Counted from the first letter of the stretch, positions 35,533 to 46,151 are shown. The stretch is DNA of 64,000 nt from Marinobacter sp. SS13-12 (GCF_030227115.1 NZ_JASSUA010000001.1:1364001-1428000), one strand, 5' to 3'. Notes: generated by a model from the sequence alone, not told the origin. Translations and numbers: made by a program.

Positions 35533-36360
35533 TTACTCCTGCTTCGCCAACGCCGGCCGAATCGCCCGCTTTTCTCCTTCCGCGAACATCTGCCGATTAC
35601 CGTTCCTCATGGCCCACACGCCGCTAACGGTGGCGATGGCTATGCCTTCCTCGTCCAGTTCCGGCAAGCGCTTTTCCAGGTAATCCACGGTAACTTTGTG
35701 GGGATGGCCGATGCCGACGGCGCTGCCATTCTCTTTTGCTCGCTTGATCAGCAACCGGAACTGTTTGTCCACGTACTCTTCGGTCTGCTCATGGTCGAGA
35801 AAGACATCGCGGGTGAGGGTCGGGATGCGGTAGGCGGCGGCGACTTCGCCGGCGATGGAGGAGGCGATGGTGCGGCTGTCGACAAAGTAGACCGGGTAGT
35901 GATCCAGCTCCGACATTACCCAGTCCATGGCTTCCAGTTGCTGGGTGAGCAGGCTGCCCATGTGATTGTTCACTCCACGGACATGAGGAATGGACTGCAG
36001 GGCGCGGCGCAGGGTGGTTGCCATGCTGTCTTTGCCCATACCCGGGCTCAGGCCGCCGGGGCCAAGGCCGATATTGCGGGTATTGGCCATGGGAGCGTGA
36101 AGCATGATTTCTTTCTGCTTTCGATGAGCATGCTCCGCCAGTTCCGTTGTATGTCTTCGGTAGGGGAGGAAGGCCAGGGTGATGGGTTGCTCCAGCCCTA
36201 TCAGCCTTCGACCCTCGGCGAGGTTGTGCCCCATGTCATCAATGATGATGGCGATGGTGGGTGGAATCTGCTGCGAACGGTCCCGCCCTTCCCCGGAACT
36301 GGCCGGTGACGCCACCGCAAGGAGGGCAATGGCGGCCATCAGCGTAGCTGGTACTTTCAA
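35533..36360 (-). CDS. yibQ: Divergent polysaccharide deacetylase family protein (YibQ)
   Basis: 275-residue exported protein with a signal peptide (MKVPATLMAAIALLAVASPASS). The deacetylase-fold start is IAIIIDDMGHNLAEGRR, and the metal-site candidates are DDMGH, the histidine in VRGVNNHMGS and the Asp in YFVDSRT. The enzymatic activity of this divergent group is unproven. It overlaps ctpA by 4 nt, in the conserved gpmI-envC-ctpA-yibQ order. Confidence 0.87.
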   Translation of the reverse strand: MKVPATLMAAIALLAVASPASSGEGRDRSQQIPPTIAIIIDDMGHNLAEGRRLIGLEQPITLAFLPYRRHTTELAEHAHRKQKEIMLHAPMANTRNIGLGPGGLSPGMGKDSMATTLRRALQSIPHVRGVNNHMGSLLTQQLEAMDWVMSELDHYPVYFVDSRTIASSIAGEVAAAYRIPTLTRDVFLDHEQTEEYVDKQFRLLIKRAKENGSAVGIGHPHKVTVDYLEKRLPELDEEGIAIATVSGVWAMRNGNRQMFAEGEKRAIRPALAKQE

Positions 36361-37748
36361 TCCGCGCTTTCCTGTTCCGTGGTGTTACGCTTATTGAGAA
36401 TGCTCAGGCCCTTGAGCAGGTTCAGTGCCGAGCGTAGCTGAAAGTCCCTGCTTGCCGGTGATGCCTGTCCGTCTTCTTCGGTAACGTCCTGTCCCTCATC
36501 CTGGCCTTCAAGATGGCCGCTCAGATCCGCCTCTGTGAAGAACGGCTGGCTATCCAGTTCCGTCAGCTCCGCCGGCTTCACTTCAATATCCGGCTTGATT
36601 CCCTTGGCCTGGATGGAGCGACCATCCGGAGTGTAATAACGGGCAGTTGTCATTTTGATGGCGTGGGTCTCATCCAGGGGGATAACCGTCTGCACGCTGC
36701 CCTTGCCGAACGACTGGGTACCCATGACAACCGCTCGCTCATGATCCTGCAGCGCGCCCGCAAGGATTTCCGAGGCAGACGCAGAGCCACCGTTGATAAG
36801 AACCACAATGGCAGTATCCGGCATTATGTCGCCTGGCTTGGCGTTGAAGCGCAGGCGCGAGCTCTGGATCCGTCCTTCGGTGTAAACAATCAAGCCTTCA
36901 TCAAGCAGCGCGTCTGCCGCTTCAACCGCTGCTTGCAGGATGCCGCCCGGGTTGTTGCGCAGGTCGATTACCAGGCCATCCAGGTCACTGCCGTGTTCCT
37001 TTTCAAGGTTTTCAAGCGCTGTCGTGAACTGTGTGCCGGTATCAGCCTGGAACTGGGTAATCCGGACATAACCGTAGCCGTTTTCGATGATGCGGGACTT
37101 GATGCTGGTAACTTTGATGATGGCGCGTTCCACATCGATTTCGATGGGTGCGGATTCGCCTTCTCGGATGATTGTGAGTGTGAGCACGGTGCCGGGCTTG
37201 CCGCGCATCAGCTTGACAGCTTCTTCCAGAGACATGCCCTTGACCGGCTGGTCACCCAGTTTGACGATCAGGTCGCCCGCCTGCACACCGGCTTTCTGGG
37301 CAGGTGTATCGTCGATGGGGGAAATGACCTTCACGAAACCGTCTTCCATGCCGACTTCAATACCCAGACCACCAAACTCCCCGGAGGTGCTTTCTTCCAG
37401 TTGCTCGTAGTCTTTCGGGGCAAGGTACGTGGAGTGTGGGTCAAGATCGGACAGCATGCCCTTGATAGCGCTCTCCAGGAGCTTGCGATCATCCACCTCT
37501 TCCACGTAGGCATCCTTGATGCGGCCAAACACCTCTGCGAACTTGCGGAGGTCATCAAGGGGCAGTTGCTCTTCGGGGTCGGGAAGTTCTATTTGAACCT
37601 GTTCGCCGTGCTGGATGCCCTCTAGCAGGCGCCGGGTCTCTTCATCGACTTCCTGGGCGTGAATCAGGCCGGGCAGGGCGGTCAGGCAAGAGGCAAGGGC
37701 GAGTGCGCTCATGGTTGGGGCGTGGTTAAAACGTCTTACCCGTCTCAT
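36357..37748 (-). CDS. Carboxy-terminal processing protease (S41 family)
   Basis: 463-residue periplasmic serine protease. A signal peptide (to about IHA residue 31) is followed by a PDZ domain (about 105-190: GGLGIEVGMEDGFVKV, GDLIVKLGDQPVKG) and the S41 catalytic core with Ser in GGSASASEIL (near 310) and Lys in GTQSFGKGSVQTV (near 335). CtpA-type proteases trim or degrade envelope proteins, including peptidoglycan hydrolases. It sits about 105 nt downstream of envC, a peptidoglycan hydrolase activator gene. Confidence 0.92.
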   Translation of the reverse strand: MRRVRRFNHAPTMSALALASCLTALPGLIHAQEVDEETRRLLEGIQHGEQVQIELPDPEEQLPLDDLRKFAEVFGRIKDAYVEEVDDRKLLESAIKGMLSDLDPHSTYLAPKDYEQLEESTSGEFGGLGIEVGMEDGFVKVISPIDDTPAQKAGVQAGDLIVKLGDQPVKGMSLEEAVKLMRGKPGTVLTLTIIREGESAPIEIDVERAIIKVTSIKSRIIENGYGYVRITQFQADTGTQFTTALENLEKEHGSDLDGLVIDLRNNPGGILQAAVEAADALLDEGLIVYTEGRIQSSRLRFNAKPGDIMPDTAIVVLINGGSASASEILAGALQDHERAVVMGTQSFGKGSVQTVIPLDETHAIKMTTARYYTPDGRSIQAKGIKPDIEVKPAELTELDSQPFFTEADLSGHLEGQDEGQDVTEEDGQASPASRDFQLRSALNLLKGLSILNKRNTTEQESAD

Positions 37749-37853
37749 TCACATATCCTGTGTTATTCCGATGACTGGTTACTTCCCGAGTATTGCCCGA
37801 CAGTATGGCGTTACCAGACTGATTTGTCAGCCTTTAGGGTATCACGAACCGGT

Positions 37854-38990
37854 TCAGCGGTTGCCGAGCCAGCGCCGCGGGTTGTCCGGTTTGCCGTTGT
37901 GGCGAATCTCGAAGTATACGGCGGGGTTGTCAGTGCCACCGGTGCGGCCCGCCTGGGCGATGGCCTCGCCAGCTTCCACCCAGTCCCCGGGGCTGGTGTA
38001 AAGGCTGCTGCTATGGCCGTAGAGGGTCATGTAGCCGTCGCCGTGATCCAGGATGGTCATCAGGCCAAACCCTCTGAGCCAGTTGGCAAAGACAACGCGG
38101 CCGTAGTGAACCGCTTTGACGTCGCTTGCCTCATCGGTATTGATCAGCAGGCCGTTGAAGCTCAGCTTGCCACCGGCATAGCTGTCCCCGAAACTGCTGG
38201 CAATCTTGCCGTCTGCTGGCCAGGGCAGTTTGTTTCTGAGCGATCCGAATGGGTCTGACTCGTTGGGGGTGGGAATGTTGGCTATCGCCTCTTCCACTTC
38301 TTTTAACAGTTTTTCCAGCCGATTGCGGTCCGCTTCCAGTTCCTGGCGTTCATTTCTGCGGTCACTGATGTCTGCCTTGAGGGCTGCCAGAGTCTGTTCC
38401 CGTTCGCTTTTGCTATTGTTCAGTTTCTGCTGGCGGTCGGCAACATTCTGCTCAAGCTCAGCCAGTCGCAGTCGGCCCGCCTTGACCTGCCTCTGTGTTT
38501 CTTTCAGCTGGCGAAGGTTGGCCGCGAACGCCTCCAGCCGATCGATGGTGTCGCGGCTGAGGTATTCATAGTAGGTCATGGTGCGGGCAATCTTGTCCGG
38601 GTCAATCTCGTTGAGCAGGACTTTGACGGCAGGCGCATCACCTTCCATCCAGGCGGCACGGATCTGCTTTTTCAGGCTGTCGCGCTGGCTTTCCAGTGTA
38701 CGGGTCAGTTCAGCTTCTTCCTCGCCCAGCTGGTTGAGGCGCTGTTGCTGCTCCCGGGCCTGTTCGCGCAATTCCCTGCGTTCGCGGGTAAGTTGACCTA
38801 TCTCCTGTTCCAGCCCCGAGAGCTGACGCTCAAGTGACGAGCGATCCTCTTCCGCATCGGCCAGCCAATCGTCGATGTCGGCGATCTCTTCCCTGAGTGC
38901 TTTGATCTGGCCAGGCGTGACCTGTTGATCTGCCAGTGCCGGTGCGACAGCTGCAAGCAGTGTCAGCACCAGCCACAGACGCGCAATCAA
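37854..38990 (-). CDS. envC: Murein hydrolase activator EnvC
   Basis: 378-residue periplasmic protein with a signal peptide (cleavage near ALA, residue 20), a long coiled coil (about 25-250, rich in E/R/Q/L heptads) and a C-terminal degenerate LytM/M23 domain (about 265-378: [15 protein letters not shown] [18 protein letters not shown]). EnvC recruits and activates the amidases AmiA/AmiB at the division site. Its start overlaps the gpmI stop by 4 nt, the same gene order as in E. coli. Confidence 0.92.
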   Translation of the reverse strand: MIARLWLVLTLLAAVAPALADQQVTPGQIKALREEIADIDDWLADAEEDRSSLERQLSGLEQEIGQLTRERRELREQAREQQQRLNQLGEEEAELTRTLESQRDSLKKQIRAAWMEGDAPAVKVLLNEIDPDKIARTMTYYEYLSRDTIDRLEAFAANLRQLKETQRQVKAGRLRLAELEQNVADRQQKLNNSKSEREQTLAALKADISDRRNERQELEADRNRLEKLLKEVEEAIANIPTPNESDPFGSLRNKLPWPADGKIASSFGDSYAGGKLSFNGLLINTDEASDVKAVHYGRVVFANWLRGFGLMTILDHGDGYMTLYGHSSSLYTSPGDWVEAGEAIAQAGRTGGTDNPAVYFEIRHNGKPDNPRRWLGNR

Positions 38991-40534
38991 TCGATCTCCA
39001 CCAGACTGTGGCCTGACATTTCGGCCGGTTGCTCAAGGCCCATCAGGCTTAACAGGGTAGGTGCCACATCGCTCAAGCTGCCATCATCTTTGAGGGAAAC
39101 CTTGCGGGGGCCAACATAGACCAGAGGTACCGGACCAATAGTATGGGCAGTATGAACCTGGCCAGAACTGGGGTCGGTCATTTGCTCACAGTTGCCATGA
39201 TCAGCCGTAATCAGCGCCTCACCACCAACTTTCTCAAGCGCTTCGGCGATACGGGAGACGCACTGGTCAATACACTCAGCGGCCTTGATGGCGGCATCCA
39301 GCTTGCCGGTATGTCCAACCATGTCGCCATTGGCGTAGTTGCACACCACCAGGTCGTACTTGCCACTCTTGATGGCTTCCACCAGTTTGTCGGTCACTTC
39401 CGGTGCGCTCATCTCTGGCTGCAGGTCGTAGGTGGCGACTTTGGGTGACGGCACCAGAATGCGATCTTCACCTTCGAACGGGGTTTCCATACCGCCATTG
39501 AAGAAGAAGGTAACGTGGGCGTATTTCTCGGTCTCGGCAATTCGCAGTTGGGTCTTGCCCTGGTTGGATACATACTCGCCCAGCCCGTTGGTCAATTGCT
39601 CCGGCGGATAGGCGCAGGAGGCTTTGATGTCGGCGGCGTATTCCGTGAGCATGACAAAGTCGGCCAGCTCCGGATGTTTGCGGCGTTCAAAGCCGTCAAA
39701 GTCCTTTTCCACAAAGCAACGTGTCATTTCCCGGGCACGGTCAGCACGGAAGTTCATGAATATCACGGTATCGCCATCGTTGATGGTGCCTTCCGTGTCG
39801 CCGCTGGCCTTGATGTGAGTCGCCTTGACGAACTCGTCATTCTCGCCCCGTTCATAGGCCTGTTCCAGAGCGGTCACCGGGTCGGCTACGGTGAACTCGG
39901 CTTCTCCCAGGGTCATGGCATTGTAGGCTTGTTCAACCCGGTCCCAGCGGTTATCCCGGTCCATTGCGTAGTAACGGCCGATGATGGAGGCTACCCGGCC
40001 AACACCAAGGTTCTTCAGTTTGGTGGCGGCTTTTTCGAGAGATGCTTTGGCGCTGCGGGGCGGCATGTCGCGGCCATCAAGGAAGGCGTGGATGTAGACT
40101 TCTTTGGCGCCCCGCTCGGCAGCCATTTCAGCGGCAGCCAGAATGTGATCCTCATGGCTGTGCACGCCGCCGGGGGAAAGCAGCCCCATCAGGTGAACAG
40201 CACGACCATTGTTGATGGCCTTGTCCATGGCGGCGCATAGAGTGGGGTTTTGCGTAAAAGTACCTTCTTCCACGTCTTTGTCGATGCGTGTGAGGCTTTG
40301 ATAAACTACCCGTCCTGCGCCAAGATTCATGTGGCCGACTTCGGAATTGCCCATCTGTCCCTGGGGCAGGCCAACGAACATTCCGGAGGTGTTGATCAGT
40401 GTTTTTGGTTGATTTTTCCAGAGCTTATCCCAGAATGGCGTATTGGCGTTGCTGATGGCATTATCGTCAGCCGGGTCACGGTGACCCCAGCCGTCAAGAA
40501 TAATCAGTGCAGTAGGCTTACGCGTGGCAGTCAT
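38987..40534 (-). CDS. gpmI: 2,3-bisphosphoglycerate-independent phosphoglycerate mutase
   Basis: 515-residue glycolytic enzyme with the metal-binding motif [10 protein letters not shown] near residue 10-19 and the phosphorylated Ser64 in [11 protein letters not shown]. Later metal ligands are in [12 protein letters not shown] and [12 protein letters not shown] use ATG 40534; a GTG immediately upstream is in frame. It heads the gpmI-envC-ctpA-yibQ set and is divergent from yibN. Confidence 0.95.
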   Translation of the reverse strand: MTATRKPTALIILDGWGHRDPADDNAISNANTPFWDKLWKNQPKTLINTSGMFVGLPQGQMGNSEVGHMNLGAGRVVYQSLTRIDKDVEEGTFTQNPTLCAAMDKAINNGRAVHLMGLLSPGGVHSHEDHILAAAEMAAERGAKEVYIHAFLDGRDMPPRSAKASLEKAATKLKNLGVGRVASIIGRYYAMDRDNRWDRVEQAYNAMTLGEAEFTVADPVTALEQAYERGENDEFVKATHIKASGDTEGTINDGDTVIFMNFRADRAREMTRCFVEKDFDGFERRKHPELADFVMLTEYAADIKASCAYPPEQLTNGLGEYVSNQGKTQLRIAETEKYAHVTFFFNGGMETPFEGEDRILVPSPKVATYDLQPEMSAPEVTDKLVEAIKSGKYDLVVCNYANGDMVGHTGKLDAAIKAAECIDQCVSRIAEALEKVGGEALITADHGNCEQMTDPSSGQVHTAHTIGPVPLVYVGPRKVSLKDDGSLSDVAPTLLSLMGLEQPAEMSGHSLVEID

Positions 40535-40680
40535 CACTTAATCCGATGGTAGTTTGGTAAATTTACTAAAACGAACATTGATTCTAAACAGTTTCGCACC
40601 CGTCGGCCACCCTGGTTATCTTCTGTCAATGGGGCAGGGTGTGTATAATCCCGCCACAAACTATTCAGCAAGGTGTTTTC

Positions 40681-41097
40681 ATGGAAAGGGTGTTCGAATT
40701 CGCGGTTAACCATTACATACTGGTGTCTCTGTTTGTCGCTTTCCTGCTTGCCATTCTGGTGCTGGAATCCCGTCGTGGCGGTGCGAAAATATCGGCACAA
40801 AGTGCAGTAAACCTGATCAACCGCGATGAAGCTGTTGTCGTCGACATCCGTGACCGTAAGGATTTTAACGAGGGCCGGATTACCGGTGCAATCAATATTC
40901 CCCTCAATAGTATCAAAAGCCGTGCGTCGGAGCTGAAGAAGTTCAAGGATAAGCAGATTATCGTAGCCGACAAGATGGGCCAGCATTCCGCCATGGCCGT
41001 CAAGCAGTTGAACGCTGAAGGCTACGCCAATGTGGTCCGTCTGGATGGTGGTATCGCCGACTGGAAAGGCAGCAACCTGCCGCTGGTGAAGAAGTAA
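40681..41097 (+). CDS. Membrane-anchored rhodanese-like protein (YibN type), active Cys absent
   Basis: 138-residue protein: one N-terminal helix (ILVSLFVAFLLAILVLE) and a rhodanese domain (about 38-135: VVVDIRDRKDFNEGRITGAIN; VVRLDGGIADWKG). At the active-site loop the sequence is IIVADKMGQHS, where sulfurtransferases have Cys, so it is probably not catalytic. A TATAAT lies at 40644-40649. The position next to secB and opposite gpmI is as in E. coli yibN, except that grxC is not between them. Confidence 0.85.
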   Translation: MERVFEFAVNHYILVSLFVAFLLAILVLESRRGGAKISAQSAVNLINRDEAVVVDIRDRKDFNEGRITGAINIPLNSIKSRASELKKFKDKQIIVADKMGQHSAMAVKQLNAEGYANVVRLDGGIADWKGSNLPLVKK

Positions 41098-41239
41098 CCG
41101 GTTACTCGGGCCTTGAACTGAAGGGTAAACTGTCGCACTGTTTCACAACAGCAGGCGGAGCCAGGCATTAAACTGTTCCGGCAGCGTTCAATATTATAAC
41201 GGGCCCTGGTTGCCCCCTTAATCGAAGAAAGGACTGAAA

Positions 41240-41740
41240 ATGGCTGAAAATGAGCAGGCCGCAGCAGGCAACGAAAACCAGGCGCAACCTCAGTTTGCGC
41301 TTCAGCGTATTTATGTGAAGGACCTGTCGTTTGAGTCTCCGAACTCGCCCACGGTTTTTCAGGAGCAGTGGAAGCCGCAGGTCAATCTGGATCTGAACAC
41401 CTCCCATAACAAGGTCAGCGACAACCAGTATGAAGTGGTTCTGTCCCTGACGGTGACGGCGAAAATCGACGAAAAGGTTGCCTATATCGTCGAGATTCAG
41501 CAGGCCGGTGTGTTCCTGGTAAAAGGCATTGAAGGTCCGCAACTTGGCCAGATGCTGGGCGCCTACTGCCCCAATATCCTGTTTCCCTATGCGCGGGAAG
41601 CCATCGACGGGGTGGTCAGCAAGGGCAGCTTCCCGGCGCTGATGCTGGCACCGGTCAACTTCGATGCCATCTACGCCCAGGCGCTGAAGCGCAAGCAGGA
41701 AGAGGCGGCAGGCGAAACCAAGGAAGAGCAGACTCACTGA
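41240..41740 (+). CDS. secB: Protein-export chaperone SecB
   Basis: 166-residue tetrameric cytoplasmic chaperone that holds preproteins unfolded for SecA. Family stretches are [19 protein letters not shown] and QVNLDLNTS near residues 16-55, and [18 protein letters not shown] near 108-125. The C-terminal tail is Glu/Lys-rich. AAGGAC precedes the ATG. A strong terminator follows. Confidence 0.95.
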   Translation: MAENEQAAAGNENQAQPQFALQRIYVKDLSFESPNSPTVFQEQWKPQVNLDLNTSHNKVSDNQYEVVLSLTVTAKIDEKVAYIVEIQQAGVFLVKGIEGPQLGQMLGAYCPNILFPYAREAIDGVVSKGSFPALMLAPVNFDAIYAQALKRKQEEAAGETKEEQTH

Positions 41741-41764
41741 ATCTGCTTTGCCCTGGCAAAAGAA

Positions 41765-41796
41765 CCCCACTGGCGCAGACGCCAGTGGGGTTTTTT
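41765..41796. terminator. Bidirectional rho-independent terminator
   Basis: CCCCACTGGCG and CGCCAGTGGGG form an 11-bp stem with a 4-nt loop, followed by TTTTTT on the plus strand and by a T-rich tract (TTCTTTTG) on the minus strand. It serves secB and the convergent binding-protein gene, whose stop codon overlaps the T run. Confidence 0.92.
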
Positions 41797-42574
41797 ATTT
41801 TGGTGAGCTCGATTCGATGCCTTCCCGGATTATTCGCTGAATCTCTCCGTCGGCCTTCATGTCGCTGAGTGCTTCGGAAAGGCAGGGGATGTCATTTTCC
41901 CGGGATTCGTGGACCCAGTGATAGATGGGGGATTCCAGTAGCGGATTACCGATAACCATGTCCGGGTTATGGTGTTTGGCGGCCAGCGCGTCCCACTCCA
42001 GTGTCAGCGCAACATCAATCCGTTTACGTTTAAGCAGGCTGACCAGTTGAAAGGTATCGCTGGTGGCAACCTGCGTGGCATCTTCCGGCAACACGGCAGC
42101 AATCATCCGGTAGCCATTGAGAAACCCGATTCGTTTACCGGTCAGGTCGGAATGAGCTTTGGCGGAGTCGCCGTCAAGGAAAAGGGGAACCAGTCGTGCC
42201 ACTTCGATGGGGGTATGCAGTGAAATAAGGGGGGCATTTTCCTTTACGGCCATGGGGATTCGCGCCAGTTCGCCATCTGACTGGCTTTTTTCTGCCATCA
42301 TCACGGCACGGGCTGCGGGAGCGTCCAGGTAGCGAATGGTGAGGCCGCAGCTGGTATAAAGCTGCTGGATAATGTCTTTGCCAAATACAACCGATACCTC
42401 GGATGTGGTCGAGGGGGTCGTTATGACCCGGGTGCCGGCATCCGATTCACCAGCGGCGCCGTAGTTCGGGTATCCACTGAATGCGAACAGCAGCACCATT
42501 GCTGCCAAGGCCAGAACCGTCGGCCGGTAATGATTATTGAGCTCCTTCAAAATCAAGCTGTCTCCATGCTTCAT
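41795..42574 (-). CDS. Transporter substrate-binding-like protein (SBP family 3 fold)
   Basis: 259-residue exported protein. A hydrophobic N-terminal segment ([15 protein letters not shown], near residues 21-35) could be a signal peptide with a long basic n-region. The rest resembles a type 2 periplasmic binding fold ([34 protein letters not shown]). No transporter genes are adjacent, so it may be a sensor-type or orphan binding protein. The start is uncertain: ATG 42574 makes it overlap trmL by 41 nt. Confidence 0.65.
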   Translation of the reverse strand: MKHGDSLILKELNNHYRPTVLALAAMVLLFAFSGYPNYGAAGESDAGTRVITTPSTTSEVSVVFGKDIIQQLYTSCGLTIRYLDAPAARAVMMAEKSQSDGELARIPMAVKENAPLISLHTPIEVARLVPLFLDGDSAKAHSDLTGKRIGFLNGYRMIAAVLPEDATQVATSDTFQLVSLLKRKRIDVALTLEWDALAAKHHNPDMVIGNPLLESPIYHWVHESRENDIPCLSEALSDMKADGEIQRIIREGIESSSPK

Positions 42575-42998
42575 AGACCACCAGAGCAACCGTATTGGAC
42601 AGGTTGAGGCTGCGACTTTCCGGGCGCATCGGGACTCTCAGGCAGTGCGCTTGCGTTAGTGCCTGGCGAATGTCTGCTGGCAGCCCCCGGGTTTCAGGGC
42701 CGAACATCAGGTAATCACCGCTCTGGTAGGTCACTTCATGATATCCACGGGAGCCCTTGGTGGTCAGCCCGAACAGCCGTGAAGGCCGTTCGCTGTCCAG
42801 AAAGGTCGTGAAGTCGGGGTGAACCGTGACCGTTGCATACTCACTATAATCCAGGCCAGCGCGCCGCATCTGCTTGTCTTCCAGGGTAAACCCCAGGGGT
42901 TCAATCAGATGCAGCCGGCAGCCGGTATTGGCGCAGAGCCTGATGATATTGCCGGTATTCGGCGGTATCTCGGGCTCAAACAACACCACATTCAGCAT
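42534..42998 (-). CDS. trmL: tRNA (cytidine/uridine-2'-O)-methyltransferase TrmL
   Basis: 154-residue SPOUT methyltransferase that methylates the wobble ribose of tRNA-Leu in E. coli. The family start [20 protein letters not shown], the middle motif [10 protein letters not shown] and the knot region [19 protein letters not shown] (quoted in part) are all present. I use ATG 42998; the longer open frame upstream overlaps the thiolase gene. It starts 8 nt from the end of the thiolase gene. Confidence 0.94.
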   Translation of the reverse strand: MLNVVLFEPEIPPNTGNIIRLCANTGCRLHLIEPLGFTLEDKQMRRAGLDYSEYATVTVHPDFTTFLDSERPSRLFGLTTKGSRGYHEVTYQSGDYLMFGPETRGLPADIRQALTQAHCLRVPMRPESRSLNLSNTVALVVYEAWRQLDFEGAQ

Positions 42999-43005
42999 TG
43001 CGTGA

Positions 43006-44184
43006 TCAGCGCTCCACGGCCAGGGCAACGCCCATACCGCCGCCAATACACAGGGTCGCCAGGCCCTTCTTTGCATCCCGTCGAGCCATTTCGTGCAGCA
43101 GGCTGACCAGGATCCGGCAACCGGAAGCCCCGATCGGGTGGCCCAGCGCGATGGCGCCACCGTTCACGTTGACCTTTGCTGTGTCCCAGCCAAGATCCCG
43201 GTTAACGGAAATGGCCTGTGCCGCAAATGCCTCGTTGGCTTCGACAAGGTCCAGGTCGTCTACCGACCAGCCCGCCAGTTTCAGGCAGCGCTGGCTGGCG
43301 GGAATCGGGCCGGTGCCCATAATAGTGGGGTCAACCCCCGCATTGGCGTGGGCCCTGATGGTCGCCAGTGGCGTAAGCCCCAGCTCTCTTGCCTTGTCAG
43401 CACTGCAAACAATCACTGCGGCGGCGCCGTCGTTAAGGGAAGACGCATTTCCGGCGGTGACGGTTCCATCCTTCCTGAACGCGGGCCGTAGTTTTCCCAG
43501 GCTTTCAGCGGTAACGCCCGCACGGGGACTCTCGTCCTTGTCCACAATCAGCGGGTCGCCCTTGCGCTGGGGAATGGTGACAGGAACAATCTGGCTGTCG
43601 AAATAACCGGCATCCCTTGCGGCAGAGGCTTTTTGCTGGGAGGCCGCGGCAAACTCGTCCTGCTCTTCGCGGCTGATGCCGTATTTTTCCACGATGTTTT
43701 CCGCGGTCACACCCATGTGATAGTCATTGAAGGCGTCCCACAAGCCGTCGGAAATCATGGTGTCCACCATGTTCCAGTTACCCATACGCTGGCCATTGCG
43801 GCTGTTGGGAAGCACGTGGGGAGCCTGGCTCATGCTTTCCTGGCCACCTGCGATCATCAGCTCGGCGTCGCCACAGCGGATGGCCTGAACCGCCATATGT
43901 ACAGCCTTGAGGCCGGAGCCGCACACTTTGTTGATCGTCATGGCTGGCACCGAGGCGGGAATGCCTGCATTGATGGAAGCCTGGCGTGCCGGGTTCTGGC
44001 CGCAGCCGGCTGTCAGCACCTGGCCCAGCACCACTTCGTTGACCTGGTCGGCGGCAACGCCGGACTCTTCCAGCAGGGCCTTGATAACGGCGCTGCCGAG
44101 CTGGTCGGCGCGAAGGCTGGAAAGCCCGCCGCCAAAGCTGCCGACGGCGGTACGTTTGGCAGCTACGATAACAACATCACGCAT
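43006..44184 (-). CDS. Acetyl-CoA C-acetyltransferase (thiolase)
   Basis: 392-residue biosynthetic/degradative thiolase with nucleophilic Cys in [11 protein letters not shown] near residue 88, the active His in [10 protein letters not shown] near 348 and the second Cys in CIGGGMGVA near 378. The length and motifs fit the AtoB/PhaA group acting on acetoacetyl-CoA. No phb or beta-oxidation genes are adjacent, so the pathway is open. Confidence 0.92.
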   Translation of the reverse strand: MRDVVIVAAKRTAVGSFGGGLSSLRADQLGSAVIKALLEESGVAADQVNEVVLGQVLTAGCGQNPARQASINAGIPASVPAMTINKVCGSGLKAVHMAVQAIRCGDAELMIAGGQESMSQAPHVLPNSRNGQRMGNWNMVDTMISDGLWDAFNDYHMGVTAENIVEKYGISREEQDEFAAASQQKASAARDAGYFDSQIVPVTIPQRKGDPLIVDKDESPRAGVTAESLGKLRPAFRKDGTVTAGNASSLNDGAAAVIVCSADKARELGLTPLATIRAHANAGVDPTIMGTGPIPASQRCLKLAGWSVDDLDLVEANEAFAAQAISVNRDLGWDTAKVNVNGGAIALGHPIGASGCRILVSLLHEMARRDAKKGLATLCIGGGMGVALAVER

Positions 44185-44274
44185 GGGTTCTCTCCGGTTC
44201 TCAGGCAGGATTAAAAAGCTGCACGCATTGTATCGGAAAGCCGGAGTGGGCCAAAGCGAGCAAGTGTAACCTGC

Positions 44275-45021
44275 CTACATATTAAGGCTACGGCCGCCAT
44301 CCACCGCCAGAATCTGGCCGGTCACAAAAGGTGCATCACACAGGAGAAAGGCAATGGCGCCGGCGATGTCGTCCGGTGAACCTGTGCGGGCCAGGGGTGT
44401 TTTGGCCAGAATACCCTGCTGATAGTTTTCATCGATGGCAGCCTCACCTTCTGGCCAGAGGATGGCACCCGGGGAAACGCCATTCACCCGTACTTCCGGT
44501 GCCAGGTCTTTCGCCCAGGACAGGGTCAGTGATGCCAGGCCGGATTTACTGGCGCAGTACAGCGGATGGTTAGCCAGCGGGCGCTGGCTGTAGATATCGA
44601 TCATGTTAACGATGGCACCCCGGCATTCTTTCAGGGCGGGCAGGCAGGCCTGACCCAGGAAAAAGGGCGCGCGCAGGTTGGTGTTCATGACGGTGTCCCA
44701 GTCGTCGGCATCGGCCTCCGGGGTAGGGTTGGGGTAGAACACCGAGGCGTTATTCACCAGGCCATCAAGTCGCCCCCAGGCAGCGACTGCTTTGTTTGCC
44801 AGATGGTCAATATCGCCAGGGTGGGCGAGATCCGCCTGGATGACGACAGCCGAGTCGGGTCTGATTTCGTTCAGTTCGTCGCGAAGCCTGTTGGCTTTTG
44901 CTTCCCGCGAGCGGTAATGGATCACCAGGTTCCAGCCGCGCTGGTGGAGGTGCCTGGCGGAGTGTGCGCCCAGGCGGTGCGCCGCTCCGGTGATAAGCAC
45001 GACGGGTGTCGGTGATGCCAT
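44275..45021 (-). CDS. Pteridine reductase (FolM/PTR1-like SDR)
   Basis: 248-residue short-chain dehydrogenase. The cofactor motif is TGAAHRLGAHSA; the TG-x3-R-x-G form with arginine is typical of pteridine reductases rather than ordinary SDRs. Active-site Tyr and Lys are in YCASKSG near residue 163. The C-terminus GQILAVDGGRSL is standard. It would reduce dihydropterins (dihydromonapterin or folate). The start is ATG 45021; a GTG 12 nt upstream is also possible. Confidence 0.83.
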   Translation of the reverse strand: MASPTPVVLITGAAHRLGAHSARHLHQRGWNLVIHYRSREAKANRLRDELNEIRPDSAVVIQADLAHPGDIDHLANKAVAAWGRLDGLVNNASVFYPNPTPEADADDWDTVMNTNLRAPFFLGQACLPALKECRGAIVNMIDIYSQRPLANHPLYCASKSGLASLTLSWAKDLAPEVRVNGVSPGAILWPEGEAAIDENYQQGILAKTPLARTGSPDDIAGAIAFLLCDAPFVTGQILAVDGGRSLNM

Positions 45022-45053
45022 GGTGTGTCTCACTGTGTCGGTCGGATTTCAGG

Positions 45054-46151
45054 TTAGAGCTCGGAAATACGCCGCAACCGCTCGTTTCGGATTGCCCGGC
45101 CCAGGTCTTTTCCCCGGTAACCCTGCGCCATCAAGTCCTTTGCCTGAACACCTGTGGCGGCGTGCTGTGCCGATTCCAGCCAGCCCAGTTTGTTCTGCTC
45201 GGTGTCGGGCAGGGCGCAGTTCAGTGTCTGTAGCAGTTCGGCAAACCGGTCAGCACGGCGCCAGACATCGGCCTCATCCAGCGCCTCAAGCAGAGATTCT
45301 GCCCGGTAGCTGGTCATGGCGTAGATCTGTGGCAGCAGGCTGGTGGTGAGGCGGGCCAGGTCCTGGCAGTCATTCGGGGCTTTCAGTTGCGCAGCCCGGT
45401 TGCGGGCCTCAACTGGTGTCAGTGGCGACATCAGCGCAGCGAAGCGGGGGCTGGTTTCAGCTTCGCTGTTGTGTACACAACGCAGGGCAGATAGTGCGAC
45501 TGAGAAGGCATCGTCCCGGTCCAGTTCCGGAACAATGGTTGCCAGCGCACCGCAATCCCGGAGTACTTCGAAGAAGGTGCCGGGTTCGTTTTCATGCAGT
45601 GCCCGCTGGATTTCCTGCCAGACCCGTTCCGGCACCAGGTGTTCAACTTCCCCGTCTTTCACCATCTGCTGCATCAGTGCCATAGTGGGTTCCGCCACGG
45701 TGAATCCCAGGGGCTGCAGCCGGGCCGCGAATCGTGCGGTGCGCAGAATTCGCAAGGGGTCTTCAGCAAAGGCTTCGGACACGTGGCGCAGGCTGCGCGC
45801 CTGGACGTCCTCACGGCCCCCGAAAGGGTCTATCAGTTCGCCTGCGGTGGACTTTGCCATGGCATTGATGGTCAGGTCCCGGCGCCTGAGGTCATCTTCC
45901 AGGGTGACGTCCGGAGCACTGTAGACGGTAAACCCGTGATAGCCATGGCCCTGTTTCCGCTCGGTTCGTGCCAGTGCGTATTCTTCCCGGGTATCCGGGT
46001 GCAGGAACACCGGAAAATCAGCGCCCACCTGTTTGAAGCCCTTTTGGAGCATCTCGTCTGGCGTCGCGCCGGTGACTACCCAGTCCCGGTCTTTTACCGG
46101 CAGGCCAAGAAGTTCGTCACGTACTGCGCCGCCAACCAGGTAGGTTTTCAT
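45054..46151 (-). CDS. cca: CCA-adding tRNA nucleotidyltransferase, without intact HD motif
   Basis: 365-residue class II nucleotidyltransferase. Motifs are VGGAVRDELLGL, the catalytic DRDWV, and RRDLTINAMA with the RTARFAARL segment. E. coli Cca (412 residues) has a C-terminal HD phosphohydrolase; here the corresponding RFAALMSPLTP lacks the His-Asp pair and the protein is shorter, so only CCA addition/repair is expected. Most tRNAs here likely encode CCA (as tRNA-Phe does), so repair is the main role. Confidence 0.92.
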   Translation of the reverse strand: MKTYLVGGAVRDELLGLPVKDRDWVVTGATPDEMLQKGFKQVGADFPVFLHPDTREEYALARTERKQGHGYHGFTVYSAPDVTLEDDLRRRDLTINAMAKSTAGELIDPFGGREDVQARSLRHVSEAFAEDPLRILRTARFAARLQPLGFTVAEPTMALMQQMVKDGEVEHLVPERVWQEIQRALHENEPGTFFEVLRDCGALATIVPELDRDDAFSVALSALRCVHNSEAETSPRFAALMSPLTPVEARNRAAQLKAPNDCQDLARLTTSLLPQIYAMTSYRAESLLEALDEADVWRRADRFAELLQTLNCALPDTEQNKLGWLESAQHAATGVQAKDLMAQGYRGKDLGRAIRNERLRRISEL

